This document shows, piece by piece, positions 57,392 to 64,000 of a stretch of 64,000 nt of DNA. Source of the DNA: Carnobacterium divergens DSM 20623. Its GTDB lineage: Bacteria; Bacillota; Bacilli; Lactobacillales; Carnobacteriaceae. The stretch covers positions 1,116,001 through 1,180,000 of the forward strand of contig NZ_JQLO01000001.1 of assembly GCF_000744255.1 (NCBI RefSeq). Reading direction: 5' to 3'. The first letter of the stretch is position 1. Every line of letters starts with the position of its first letter. A program made the position numbers and the translations under genes. A model generated the notes under the pieces. The model saw only the letters and a program-made list of their open reading frames with translations. It had not been told where the DNA came from and made no database searches.

Positions 57392-58980
57392 TACATGCTC
57401 CACCCCATTTCTTGATTCGCTTGACGCATTTTGCGTAGCACCTCTGAAGGTCTTGCAATCGGTTGATTGAATTGAATAGTTTGATTGTTTGAAATTGACC
57501 CAGCAGAATTAGTTGCTTCCATTCTATTGGGATCAATCATATTTGAAAATGAAAATGGTGTTGAAATACTCCGCATATCGGATAAGCTAGCTTTTAAATC
57601 ATCTGGATCGATTTTTGCTGCATTCGCTAGGTGATCCGTTGCCCGTTTCACTTTATCCGTTTCGCTTTCAATCCCTTTAGCAAGACCAATTGACATATAA
57701 GCACCTAAGCTTTTCATTACACGAGAAGGCGATTTTATTTTAAATAAGCCTTTGATTCCTCCTAAAATACTGTTCCCAATTTCCTTCACTTTTTCAACAA
57801 CCGCATCTTTCATTTTAGCAATTCCGTCAATTAAACCTTGAATAATATTTTGACCAATTGTTAACATATCTGCTATTTTACCTGTTAGACCTTCTTTAAC
57901 TTTGTCTAACATTTCAGAGCCTTTACTTTTTAATTGTCCTATCAACTCTCCAATTCCAGAAATAATATTTCGAATAAAATCAGCTCCAATTACAATTAAT
58001 TTTGCAATAACTGTCACAATTCCTCCAATCAAAGCCATTAAAATTGAGACTCCTGCTGAAATCAATTGAGGCAATGCGGACAATATTGCTGCAATAAAAG
58101 AGACCATTAGTGTAATTATTGTGGCTAATACAGTCGGGATAATCGTCATTAATCCATTAATAAAATTTATTAGTAACGTTACTCCTGCACTAAGCAACCC
58201 AGGTACTGCTGCTAAAATTGTGCCAATAAAACTAACAAGCATATTTAATCCTGTTGCGATAACCTCGGGTATTTTCTCAGCAATCCCTTGAATAAACGAA
58301 ACAATTAAATTTTTCCCATTTTCAATAATTTGCGGGATGGCTTCAACAATACCTGATACAAAGCCAAATAATTTATCTTTTAAAGTTACAAAAAATTCTC
58401 CCAAACTCATGTCACCACTAAATACTTTACTAATATCGGAGAAAATTCCTAGATGGTTCATTAATAAGGCGATACCTGCAACAACTGCGATGATTGGTAA
58501 GGCGATTGCTAAAAATGGTGAAATTAACGCCCACACACTCGTCGCTGCTCCCATCACAGCTGTTCCCAATGCAGAAAACAGCGGCATTATTGCTGAAAAA
58601 TTAGGCGTGGGAATGCTCTTTAATTTCGATCCAAGGTCCATAAAGTCTGAACCCGTTACTCCTGCCATGTCTTTCAATCCAACAAGATTATCTTTCATTG
58701 TTAAAAATCCATCCGCAGATTGTCCAATATTTTGGGCACTAGTTGAAATACCATCGATTGCTTGAGATAACCCATCAACAATTCCCACATTTCCACTGAA
58801 AATATCACCAATGGAACTAGCAAATCCTGCAACTTCTCCTAAAGCTGTTTTCACTTGAGAAAAAGGGGTTACAATTTCTGTTGCAACACTTGCCATGGAT
58901 GAAAAATCATTCGTTACTAATTTAGTATTTTGTAAAATTTCTGTTAAATTTCCTGATAATTCGTTTAAATTTAAAGTCAT
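57391..58980 (-). CDS. Short phage tape measure protein
   Basis: This protein of 529 residues consists of helices and long hydrophobic Gly/Ala/Ile-rich stretches (about 125-340) with repeated LxSxGVxLLxxFIxG-like units, then a charged region with KSPSRVMKSLGAYMSIGLAKGIE near residue 420. That last motif is typical for tape measures of Gram-positive siphophages. At about 0.15 nm per residue, the length predicts a tail near 80 nm. A strong AAAGGAGG site precedes the ATG. It is intact, though short for a phage. Confidence 0.9.
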   Translation of the reverse strand: MTLNLNELSGNLTEILQNTKLVTNDFSSMASVATEIVTPFSQVKTALGEVAGFASSIGDIFSGNVGIVDGLSQAIDGISTSAQNIGQSADGFLTMKDNLVGLKDMAGVTGSDFMDLGSKLKSIPTPNFSAIMPLFSALGTAVMGAATSVWALISPFLAIALPIIAVVAGIALLMNHLGIFSDISKVFSGDMSLGEFFVTLKDKLFGFVSGIVEAIPQIIENGKNLIVSFIQGIAEKIPEVIATGLNMLVSFIGTILAAVPGLLSAGVTLLINFINGLMTIIPTVLATIITLMVSFIAAILSALPQLISAGVSILMALIGGIVTVIAKLIVIGADFIRNIISGIGELIGQLKSKGSEMLDKVKEGLTGKIADMLTIGQNIIQGLIDGIAKMKDAVVEKVKEIGNSILGGIKGLFKIKSPSRVMKSLGAYMSIGLAKGIESETDKVKRATDHLANAAKIDPDDLKASLSDMRSISTPFSFSNMIDPNRMEATNSAGSISNNQTIQFNQPIARPSEVLRKMRQANQEMGWSM

Positions 58981-58994
58981 ATCCTTCCTCCTTT

Positions 58995-59755
58995 CTATAC
59001 TTTATTTTCCTCATCTTCAACCGTAAATTTCACTTGATAATCACTTAAAGCTTTATTCGCTTGCTGTAACATCTGTTTATTCGGTGTTTTTTGATTTCCA
59101 TGATGATTCAAACTTCTTAAAGCTTTGTTTTTATCAAAAATTTTTCGCTCATTTGCATGTTTTGCATGGTGGGCATAGCGATTGGCCATCGCTGATTTTG
59201 CCATAAATTCATATTGATCAATGGTCCTTAACTGCATCCCTCGTAACGCGGCTTCGTACTCGACTAGCGTTAATTCCAACATTGGTTCAATATCTGTAAT
59301 ACCTTGCTGAAAACAGGCTTCTATGATTGGGAGAGTAGAGAAATGGCCTTCTTGCGTTTTTGTTCCATTTGCTTGGCTAATTCCTTGTTGTTGGGATCGT
59401 TTTTCAAGTTTTCCATCAGCATTTTTTTCATTTTTGCGAAAAAACCGCTTGTTTCAAGTACCCCAATTGCTTTTAAGAATAAGTTTTCTAGTGCGTCTTC
59501 ATCTTTTGCTAGCATTTCATCTAAAGAGTCTTCAATAATATCCATGCTTGGTCGCTCGCTTGCCTTAATTCCGTAATAAAGAAAATTTAGTAGCGCGTTG
59601 ATTGAGTCGCTTTGCAACCCCATGTAAAGCAACGCCATCCCATTTAATTGGTTGATTCCGTCTTGTTGTGTTGATAAATTTGTTTCAATATCGCGAGCAA
59701 AACGTAAACTTCCCTTCACTTCATAAGATTTCTTTTTTAAATCGATTGTAAACAT
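58995..59755 (-). CDS. Tail assembly chaperone GT, made by -1 frameshift
   Basis: The short 3' frame (58995-59282 from its first ATG) has no ribosome-binding site, but its frame is open upstream well beyond the end of the first chaperone frame. It lies in the -1 frame relative to it. A T TTT TTC slippery heptamer lies in the overlap at 59438-59444. Slippage there gives a fusion continuing RKNEKNADGKLE...LPIIEACFQQG...LELTLVEYEAALRGM, the sort of T-domain sequence found after lambda-type G proteins. The product would load the tail tube protein on the tape measure. Confidence 0.8.
59321..59755 (-). CDS. Tail assembly chaperone G
   Basis: This protein of 144 residues is all-helical after a short beta start (MFTIDLKKKSYEVKGSLRFA) and matches the TP901-1-type tail chaperone. 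It sits between the tail tube gene and the tape measure, the fixed position of this gene. The zero-frame product ends at TAG 59321; a minority of ribosomes should shift to make the GT form. AGAGG precedes the ATG. Confidence 0.85.
   Translation of the reverse strand: MFTIDLKKKSYEVKGSLRFARDIETNLSTQQDGINQLNGMALLYMGLQSDSINALLNFLYYGIKASERPSMDIIEDSLDEMLAKDEDALENLFLKAIGVLETSGFFAKMKKMLMENLKNDPNNKELAKQMEQKRKKAISLLSQS
59438..59444 (-). other. -1 frameshift slippery heptamer TTTTTTC
   Basis: In the zero frame the codons read GGT TTT TTC, so the heptamer is T TTT TTC, a canonical X XXY YYZ slip site. It lies 39 codons before the zero-frame stop. Both frames are open in the overlap. Confidence 0.78.
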
Positions 59756-59832
59756 ATCTTTTCCTCTTTTCTCTTTTTATGAAATGTACGAATTGAAATG
59801 TAGATGCTCTATTTAAAGAGCATCTGATAGAT

Positions 59833-60354
59833 TTATTCTGGTTGCGTAGCTCCTAGTTCACCTGTTTTTTCACCTGGTTTTTCAAAGCCATATAAAGCTA
59901 AATTTAATAGTTCTTCCGGAATATCTGCTAGCGTGCCTGGTTGCGTTATGCCAATTACTGGTAAGGTAACCGTTAATTCTGCAAAGCTATCCGCATCTGA
60001 AATGGCGACACTTTGAATAATGGAATAGCCAAAGCGAGCTGGATAAGAACCATCTGAATTCTCAGATAATTCGACACGCCATACTTTAACTTGCCCTTCG
60101 TTGTCATAAGCATCTGTGATTACTTCTTGACCACCATCACCTGGTGCAGAATATAAGGTCAATTCAAAGGTTTCTGTTTTAGCTCCATAGCCTAAAATAC
60201 GACCTGATTTTGTTTGTTCGTCCAGTGCTTCGTGCTCACGAGTCCAAGTTCCTTCTGTTTGAAATCCTGGTAATAATGCTTTAGTTCCTTTTGCTGCATT
60301 TGTTGCTTGTACTAAATAGACGACTTTTTTTCCTTCAATTGGTTGAACTGTCAT
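59833..60354 (-). CDS. Major tail (tube) protein, TP901-1 family
   Basis: This protein of 173 residues is mostly beta, with a start (MTVQPIEGKKVVYLVQATN) and central motifs (TWTREHEALDEQTKSGRILGYG, VKVWRVELS, YPARFGYSIIQ) of the TP901-1/phi13 major tail protein family. The last 25 residues are polar and acidic. It forms the tube and is the first structural gene. It has its own promoter region, separate from the regulator gene. Confidence 0.9.
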   Translation of the reverse strand: MTVQPIEGKKVVYLVQATNAAKGTKALLPGFQTEGTWTREHEALDEQTKSGRILGYGAKTETFELTLYSAPGDGGQEVITDAYDNEGQVKVWRVELSENSDGSYPARFGYSIIQSVAISDADSFAELTVTLPVIGITQPGTLADIPEELLNLALYGFEKPGEKTGELGATQPE

Positions 60355-60441
60355 AATTTATTCCTTCTTTCGTTTATAGTTAGTTGTTCGTCTCGAGAAC
60401 GATATTGTTAGGCTTCATTTCTCCTGCCCTTCAACAACCTA

Positions 60442-60470
60442 AGTATAGACTGAAAACGAACGTTCGTTCT
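60442..60470 (-). promoter_or_regulatory. Tail operon promoter region with LexA-like box
   Basis: A minus-strand -10 TATACT lies at 60442-60447, with no recognisable -35 at 16-18 bp. In that place is the dyad CGAACGTTCGTTCT (60457-60470; AGAACGAACGTTCG on the coding strand), 13/14 to the LexA consensus. It differs by one base from the box at 61010. Lack of a -35 suggests that an activator, probably the ArpU-like protein, is required. Confidence 0.65.
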
Positions 60471-60539
60471 GTCGTATTTCTTTTTCTTTTCTGTTGGTTT
60501 TCTTTTTTCTCTTTCACAATTCTTTTAACCGCAAAAAAT

Positions 60540-60582
60540 AAAAAGAAAGCTGATTCTAGTCCAGAGAATCAACTTTCTTTTT
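60540..60582 (-). terminator. Terminator between regulator and tail operon
   Basis: An 18-bp stem with one mismatch, aaaaagaaagctgattct and its complement (60540-60557, 60565-60582), has an A-run to the left that becomes a T-run on the minus strand. It ends the regulator transcript. Confidence 0.85.
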
Positions 60583-60602
60583 ATATCCTTTATTTCATTT
60601 AA

Positions 60603-60947
60603 TTATAATCCCCATAAAAATGCTAGTATCTCAAATGCTTCTTTCTTCATGCGGTAATAATAAGATTCACTCATATTTAAATCCATGTAAACTTGAATAT
60701 CCGTTTCGTAATTATTTTGAATCAAATAGCGTTTGGTAATAATTTCTTTTTGATCCTCATCAGGAATGGAAGCAATAACTGCTTTGATACTATCAAGCTC
60801 GTCTTTTGCACTTTGTAACCGGCTATTTAATAGCGTATCTCCTGATATTTGTTCGGCTAGCCTTGCCATGGCTGTTAGCTTTGGTATTTTTTTTAATAGT
60901 TGATCCACTCGCTTTCTCGTTTCTTTGTCTACAATGATTTCTCCCAT
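60603..60947 (-). CDS. ArpU-family phage late-gene regulator
   Basis: This protein of 114 residues belongs to the ArpU/DUF1492 group of sigma-like phage regulators. It has a helical N-terminus, then IPDEDQKEIITKRYLI and the C-terminal helix-turn-helix ETDIQVYMDLNMSESYYYRMKKEAFEILAFLWGL shown here by its ends (ETDIQVYMDLN, YYYRMKKEAF). I place the start at ATG 60947, preceded by GGTGAT. Starts at 61031 or 60998 fall within or at the end of the promoter. It probably switches on the tail operon. Confidence 0.82.
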   Translation of the reverse strand: MGEIIVDKETRKRVDQLLKKIPKLTAMARLAEQISGDTLLNSRLQSAKDELDSIKAVIASIPDEDQKEIITKRYLIQNNYETDIQVYMDLNMSESYYYRMKKEAFEILAFLWGL

Positions 60948-61002
60948 TTTATCACCACTTAGTATTATTGAGGGTATGTTGTCGAACCGCGTTTCCATTT
61001 CT

Positions 61003-61031
61003 ATTGTACCGAACGTTTGTTCTTTTCGCAA
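61003..61031 (-). promoter_or_regulatory. Promoter of the tail-module regulator with internal LexA-like box
   Basis: The -35 TTGCGA (61026-61031) and -10 TACAAT (61003-61008) are exactly 17 bp apart on the minus strand. The dyad CGAACGTTTGTTCT (61010-61023) lies wholly in the spacer and matches the LexA box at 13 of 14 positions. Occupied, it would exclude RNA polymerase. Confidence 0.8.
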
Positions 61032-61112
61032 CTAAAATATCATCAAATTTGAATTTTTTTATTTTCGATAGACTTATTTTTTTATATGCATATATTATTT
61101 ATTTAATCAAAA

Positions 61113-61147
61113 AAAAGAAGAAGTCGACGATTGTCAACTTCTTCTTT
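61113..61147 (-). terminator. clpX terminator
   Basis: A 15-bp stem with one mismatch (aaagaagaagtcgac with gtcaacttcttcttt) with a long A-run on the left, read as a T-run from clpX. Confidence 0.87.
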
Positions 61148-61150
61148 GGT

Positions 61151-62398
61151 TTACGAACCTACAACGACACCTTCAACATTATAAAGTTCAGGTTTTCCTG
61201 AACCAGAAACGGTATCTTCAGTGATAACGCATTTGTTGATTTCAGGACGACTTGGTAAATCGAACATGATTTCAAGCATAATACTTTCAATGATAGAACG
61301 TAGCCCACGTGCTCCGGTATTGCGTTCTATTGCTTTTTTAGCAATGGCTTTTAAAGCTTCAGGTTTAAATTCTAATTCAACTTCATCTAATGCAAATAAT
61401 TTCTTATATTGCTTCACTAGTGAATTTTTAGGTTCCGTTAAAATGTGAACTAAATCGTCTTCCGTTAATTTTTCAAGAGCTGCCATAACTGGCAATCGTC
61501 CGATAAATTCTGGGATTAAGCCAAATTTTTGTAAATCTTCGGGAACAATTTGTTGCATCACGCTTTGAGTTTCGTCTAATTTTTTAGAACTTGAACCAAA
61601 ACCAATGACTTTTTCTCCCATACGATTTTTAACGATTTCTTCGATTCCGTCAAATGCTCCACCTACAATAAATAAAATATTGCTTGTATCTAATTGGACA
61701 AATTCTTGATGAGGATGCTTACGTCCGCCTTGTGGTGGAACATTTGCAACCGTACCTTCTAAGATTTTTAACAAGGCTTGTTGAACCCCTTCACCACTTA
61801 CATCTCTGGTAATCGATACATTTTCACTTTTACGAGCAATTTTATCGATTTCATCAATGTATATAATGCCTTTTTCAGCTCGTTCTACATCGTAATCTGC
61901 CGCTTGCATTAGTTTCAATAGGATATTTTCAACATCTTCTCCTACGTAACCTGCTTCGGTTAAACTCGTTGCATCTGCAATGGCAAATGGTACATTTAAA
62001 ATACGTGCTAAACTTTGTGCTAAAAAGGTTTTACCTGAACCTGTTGGTCCAATTAGTGAGATATTGCTTTTTTGCAGTTCAACATCGCTATCTTCTGTAT
62101 TCAATTGGTTGACACGTTTATAATGATTGTACACCGCCACAGATAAAGCTTTCTTAGCTTGATCTTGACCAATAACATAATCATTTAAAATCGCTCTAAT
62201 TTCTTGTGGTTTAGGTACATCTAAAAATTCGCCTAAACTTGTTTCATTGAATTCTTCATCAATGATTTCTTTGCATAATTCAATACACTCATTACATATA
62301 AATACTCCTGGACCAGCAACAATTTTCTTGACTTGATCTTGTGATTTCCCACAAAAAGAACAATTGACTGGGCCTTTTGTTTCTTCATCGTTAAACAT
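61151..62398 (-). CDS. clpX: ATP-dependent Clp protease ATP-binding subunit ClpX
   Basis: This AAA+ unfoldase feeds tagged or regulatory proteins to ClpP. It has 415 residues: an N-terminal zinc domain ([10 protein letters not shown]...CNECIELC), Walker A GPTGSGKT near residue 117, Walker [12 protein letters not shown], the ClpP-binding IGF loop KVIGFGSS and a C-terminal small domain. I place the start at ATG 62398 (MFNDEETKG), the family-like N-terminus, with GAGGTGGAT upstream; ATG 62422 has no site. Confidence 0.96.
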   Translation of the reverse strand: MFNDEETKGPVNCSFCGKSQDQVKKIVAGPGVFICNECIELCKEIIDEEFNETSLGEFLDVPKPQEIRAILNDYVIGQDQAKKALSVAVYNHYKRVNQLNTEDSDVELQKSNISLIGPTGSGKTFLAQSLARILNVPFAIADATSLTEAGYVGEDVENILLKLMQAADYDVERAEKGIIYIDEIDKIARKSENVSITRDVSGEGVQQALLKILEGTVANVPPQGGRKHPHQEFVQLDTSNILFIVGGAFDGIEEIVKNRMGEKVIGFGSSSKKLDETQSVMQQIVPEDLQKFGLIPEFIGRLPVMAALEKLTEDDLVHILTEPKNSLVKQYKKLFALDEVELEFKPEALKAIAKKAIERNTGARGLRSIIESIMLEIMFDLPSRPEINKCVITEDTVSGSGKPELYNVEGVVVGS

Positions 62399-62422
62399 CG
62401 CTTCATCCACCTCAATTCTCAT

Positions 62423-62747
62423 TTACATCTATTTAATAGTAACAGACTTTTTTGCTATTAATCCAATGAGATTCTTTAAATATCCTCTATCTTAGCACAA
62501 ATCTTTAAAAATGAGAACTATTTTTGTTTGGTTTTTTAACTTTAGTCAGAATTCATCAATTTTTAATAACTTATCTAATTAAACTACTTTTGTTTGAAAC
62601 TATCAAACTTACTTTAACCTTAATTTTACATTATTATCAGTGAGTTTGCTATGCTTTTTTCGTTTATTTTTACTAGTTTGGATGGTAATTAAGAAAAAAA
62701 TGACTTTCTGGAAAGCGAACTATTCCAAAAGGTCATTCTTCTTATTT
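62423..62747. other. 325-bp spacer between clpX and rpoD
   Basis: At 62698-62737 an imperfect 15-bp hairpin (aatgactttctggaa with ttccaaaaggtcatt) followed on the minus strand by TTTTTC terminates rpoD. The rest is AT-rich and must hold the clpX promoter, but I cannot single out its elements. No gene is supported. Confidence 0.7.
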
Positions 62748-63866
62748 TTATAAATAATCTTTTAATTGTTTTGAACGACTTGGGTGACGTAATTTACGAA
62801 GTGCTTTTGATTCGATTTGGCGAATACGTTCTCTCGTCACACCAAATACTTTACCAACTTCTTCTAGTGTACGAATGCGGCCATCTTCTAAACCAAAACG
62901 AAGACGTAACACATTTTCCTCACGATCTGTCAATGTATCAAGTGCTTCTTCAATTTGAGTTTTTAATAATTCATAGGAAGCTTGCTCTTCTGGACTTGCA
63001 GCCCCTTGATCTTCAATAAAATCACCTAATTGAGAATCATCTTCTTCACCGATTGGCGTATCTAAAGAAACAGGTTCTTGAGAAATTTTCAAAATTTCAT
63101 GCACTTTTTCAACAGTTAAATCCATTTCAGCCCCAAGTTCTTCTGGCGTTGCTTCACGACCTAAGTCTTGTAATAACTGTCTTTGAATACGAATCAATTT
63201 GTTGATTGTTTCAATCATATGAACAGGAATACGAATCGTTCTAGCTTGGTCAGCGATTGCGCGGGTAATGGCTTGACGAATCCACCAAGTTGCATAGGTT
63301 GAAAATTTAAAGCCTTTTGTATAATCAAATTTTTCAACAGCTTTCATTAAACCGATATTACCTTCTTGAATTAAGTCAAGAAATTGCATTCCACGTCCTA
63401 CATAACGTTTTGCAATACTTACAACTAAACGTAAGTTTGCTTCCGCTAAAGCTTGTTTTGCTTCAGGATCGCCATCTTGGATTCGTTTTGCTAATGAAAC
63501 TTCTTCATCTGCTGTCAGTAGTTTTACGCGTCCAATTTCTTTTAAATACATACGAACGGGATCATCAACATTGACACCAATCGGTGCAGCTAATTCTTCT
63601 TCTTTTTCTTTATCTTTTTTGCGTTTCTTTTCAGTTGCAAGGATTTGACGATCTGTTGGGCCGCCATCGTCTCCAACAACACTTACACCAGCATCCTCTA
63701 CTTTTTGAATCAAATTATCGATTTCTTCAGCATCTAAAGTAAATGGGATTGCCACTTCATTTGTTAAAATATCAATGTGCACCATTGCTTTTAGTTTGTT
63801 TTCTTTAATAATCTTTTGTGTTGCCGTTTCGATTAATTTTTTTGTCTCTTTATCTGTTTTAGCCAA
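62748..63866 (-). CDS. rpoD: RNA polymerase primary sigma factor (sigma-A)
   Basis: This housekeeping sigma factor has 372 residues, the short Gram-positive form. Region 1.1 remnant is at the N-terminus, region 1.2 at [13 protein letters not shown] near residue 106, region 2 includes [21 protein letters not shown] shown by its start FDYTKGFKF, region 3 follows, and region 4 ends [21 protein letters not shown]. The start is TTG 63866, with AAGGGGG 7 nt upstream. The usual upstream neighbour dnaG would lie beyond the window. Confidence 0.97.
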   Translation of the reverse strand: MAKTDKETKKLIETATQKIIKENKLKAMVHIDILTNEVAIPFTLDAEEIDNLIQKVEDAGVSVVGDDGGPTDRQILATEKKRKKDKEKEEELAAPIGVNVDDPVRMYLKEIGRVKLLTADEEVSLAKRIQDGDPEAKQALAEANLRLVVSIAKRYVGRGMQFLDLIQEGNIGLMKAVEKFDYTKGFKFSTYATWWIRQAITRAIADQARTIRIPVHMIETINKLIRIQRQLLQDLGREATPEELGAEMDLTVEKVHEILKISQEPVSLDTPIGEEDDSQLGDFIEDQGAASPEEQASYELLKTQIEEALDTLTDREENVLRLRFGLEDGRIRTLEEVGKVFGVTRERIRQIESKALRKLRHPSRSKQLKDYL

Positions 63867-63948
63867 CGAAAAGCCCCCTTCGATTATTCATTCATTTTAT
63901 AGTTACTTATTGCACCTTAAAACGAATTTCAAATGACTACATCTATAT

Positions 63949-63976
63949 AGTATACGTCATTCTCTCAGCAACGCAA
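63949..63976 (-). promoter_or_regulatory. rpoD promoter
   Basis: A -35 TTGCGT (63971-63976) and -10 TATACT (63949-63954) lie 16 bp apart on the minus strand, about 80 bp before the TTG start. Confidence 0.6.
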
Positions 63977-64000
63977 CAATTTTAACTAGAAAATTATAAA

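Larger units (their letters stand above)
52948..61031 (-). mobile_element. Domesticated phage-tail module (putative F-type tailocin)
   Basis: This nine-gene block transcribed on the minus strand contains a regulator, a full set of siphophage tail genes in canonical order, and holin plus endolysin. It contains no integrase, replication, terminase, portal, protease or capsid gene, and none is left as a visible fragment. All frames are intact and the genes overlap tightly, so it looks maintained by selection rather than decaying. It is bounded by terminators at 61113-61147 (clpX side) and 52915-52938 (engB side). The arrangement equals that of monocin-type F-tailocins; killing activity is an inference. 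Confidence 0.8.

Noticed and set aside
58337-58765. Plus-strand 142-codon frame inside the tape measure gene
   Set aside because: It is an antisense shadow of a hydrophobic repetitive gene, with no promoter or ribosome-binding site.
60380-60418. 12-codon leader peptide before the tail tube gene
   Set aside because: The ATG is only 2 nt from AGGAG, and there is no attenuator-like structure after it. The nearby TCTCGAGA palindrome is too short to interpret.
52948-61031. Complete or inducible prophage
   Set aside because: No integrase, replication, terminase, portal or capsid gene is present between engB and clpX, and no fragments of them are visible. Only regulator, tail and lysis genes exist.
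60948-61031. N-terminal extension of the ArpU-like regulator from TTG 61031 or ATG 60998
   Set aside because: 61031 lies in the -35 element and 60998 falls at about the expected transcription start with no ribosome-binding site. ATG 60947 has GGTGAT just upstream.
1-64000. CRISPR arrays, tRNA or rRNA genes, insertion sequences, riboswitches
   Set aside because: I looked for regular repeat-spacer arrays, cloverleaf-like GC-rich segments, transposase frames and known leader structures on both strands and saw none I could support.

Overview
This window looks like chromosomal DNA from a low-GC Gram-positive coccobacillus of the order Lactobacillales. The mix of Enterococcus-like blocks (fruRKA, copYZ, fused glnHP, clpX next to engB) and Listeria/Bacillus-like ones (hemA-hemL, oatA, a ytr-type operon, the lexA-ynzC-tkt-yneF order) fits the Carnobacteriaceae, for example Carnobacterium. 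The genus is an inference from gene content and order; there is no rRNA here. Most genes lie on the minus strand and most units end in clear rho-independent terminators.

Layout: 0-12 kb holds the end of a leucine-rich-repeat surface protein, sbcCD, an acyltransferase, a YdcF-like protein, an unrecognised gene and a heterodimeric ABC exporter. 12-18.5 kb is the yneF-tkt-ynzC-lexA block, interrupted between yneF and tkt by a small type VII secretion cassette: a WXG100-like protein, a DUF3958-like protein, an LXG toxin split by an in-frame amber codon, and a putative immunity protein. 18.6-32 kb is housekeeping (apt, recJ, an SDR, rnz, oatA, obg) with accessory genes between. 32-48 kb is transport and regulation: a membrane-anchored cyclophilin, a YtrA-type regulator with its ABC operon, the fructose operon, another ABC pair, an aminotransferase, a cation efflux protein and the glutamine-type ABC system. 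48-52.8 kb is copYZ, a 44-residue acidic protein, a MazG-like protein, hemL-hemA and engB. 61-64 kb is clpX and rpoD.

The most striking region is 52.9-61.0 kb, between engB and clpX. It holds a compact siphophage-tail module: an ArpU-like regulator, tail tube, tail chaperones joined by a programmed -1 frameshift, tape measure, distal tail protein, tip protein, receptor-binding protein, holin and LysM endolysin. There is no capsid, portal, terminase, integrase or replication gene. This is the architecture of an F-type tailocin (phage-tail-like bacteriocin) of the kind known as monocins in Listeria. Two nearly identical LexA-like boxes sit at its two promoters; one lies entirely inside the 17-bp spacer between -35 and -10. 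A comparable box precedes lexA in the same window, so the simplest model is DNA-damage induction of tail assembly followed by holin/lysin release.

A second competition system is the LXG cassette at 12.7-15.0 kb. Its toxin C-terminus resembles the colicin E3-type ribosome-inactivating RNase, but the gene carries a TAG at codon 115 and is probably dead, while the downstream immunity gene is intact.
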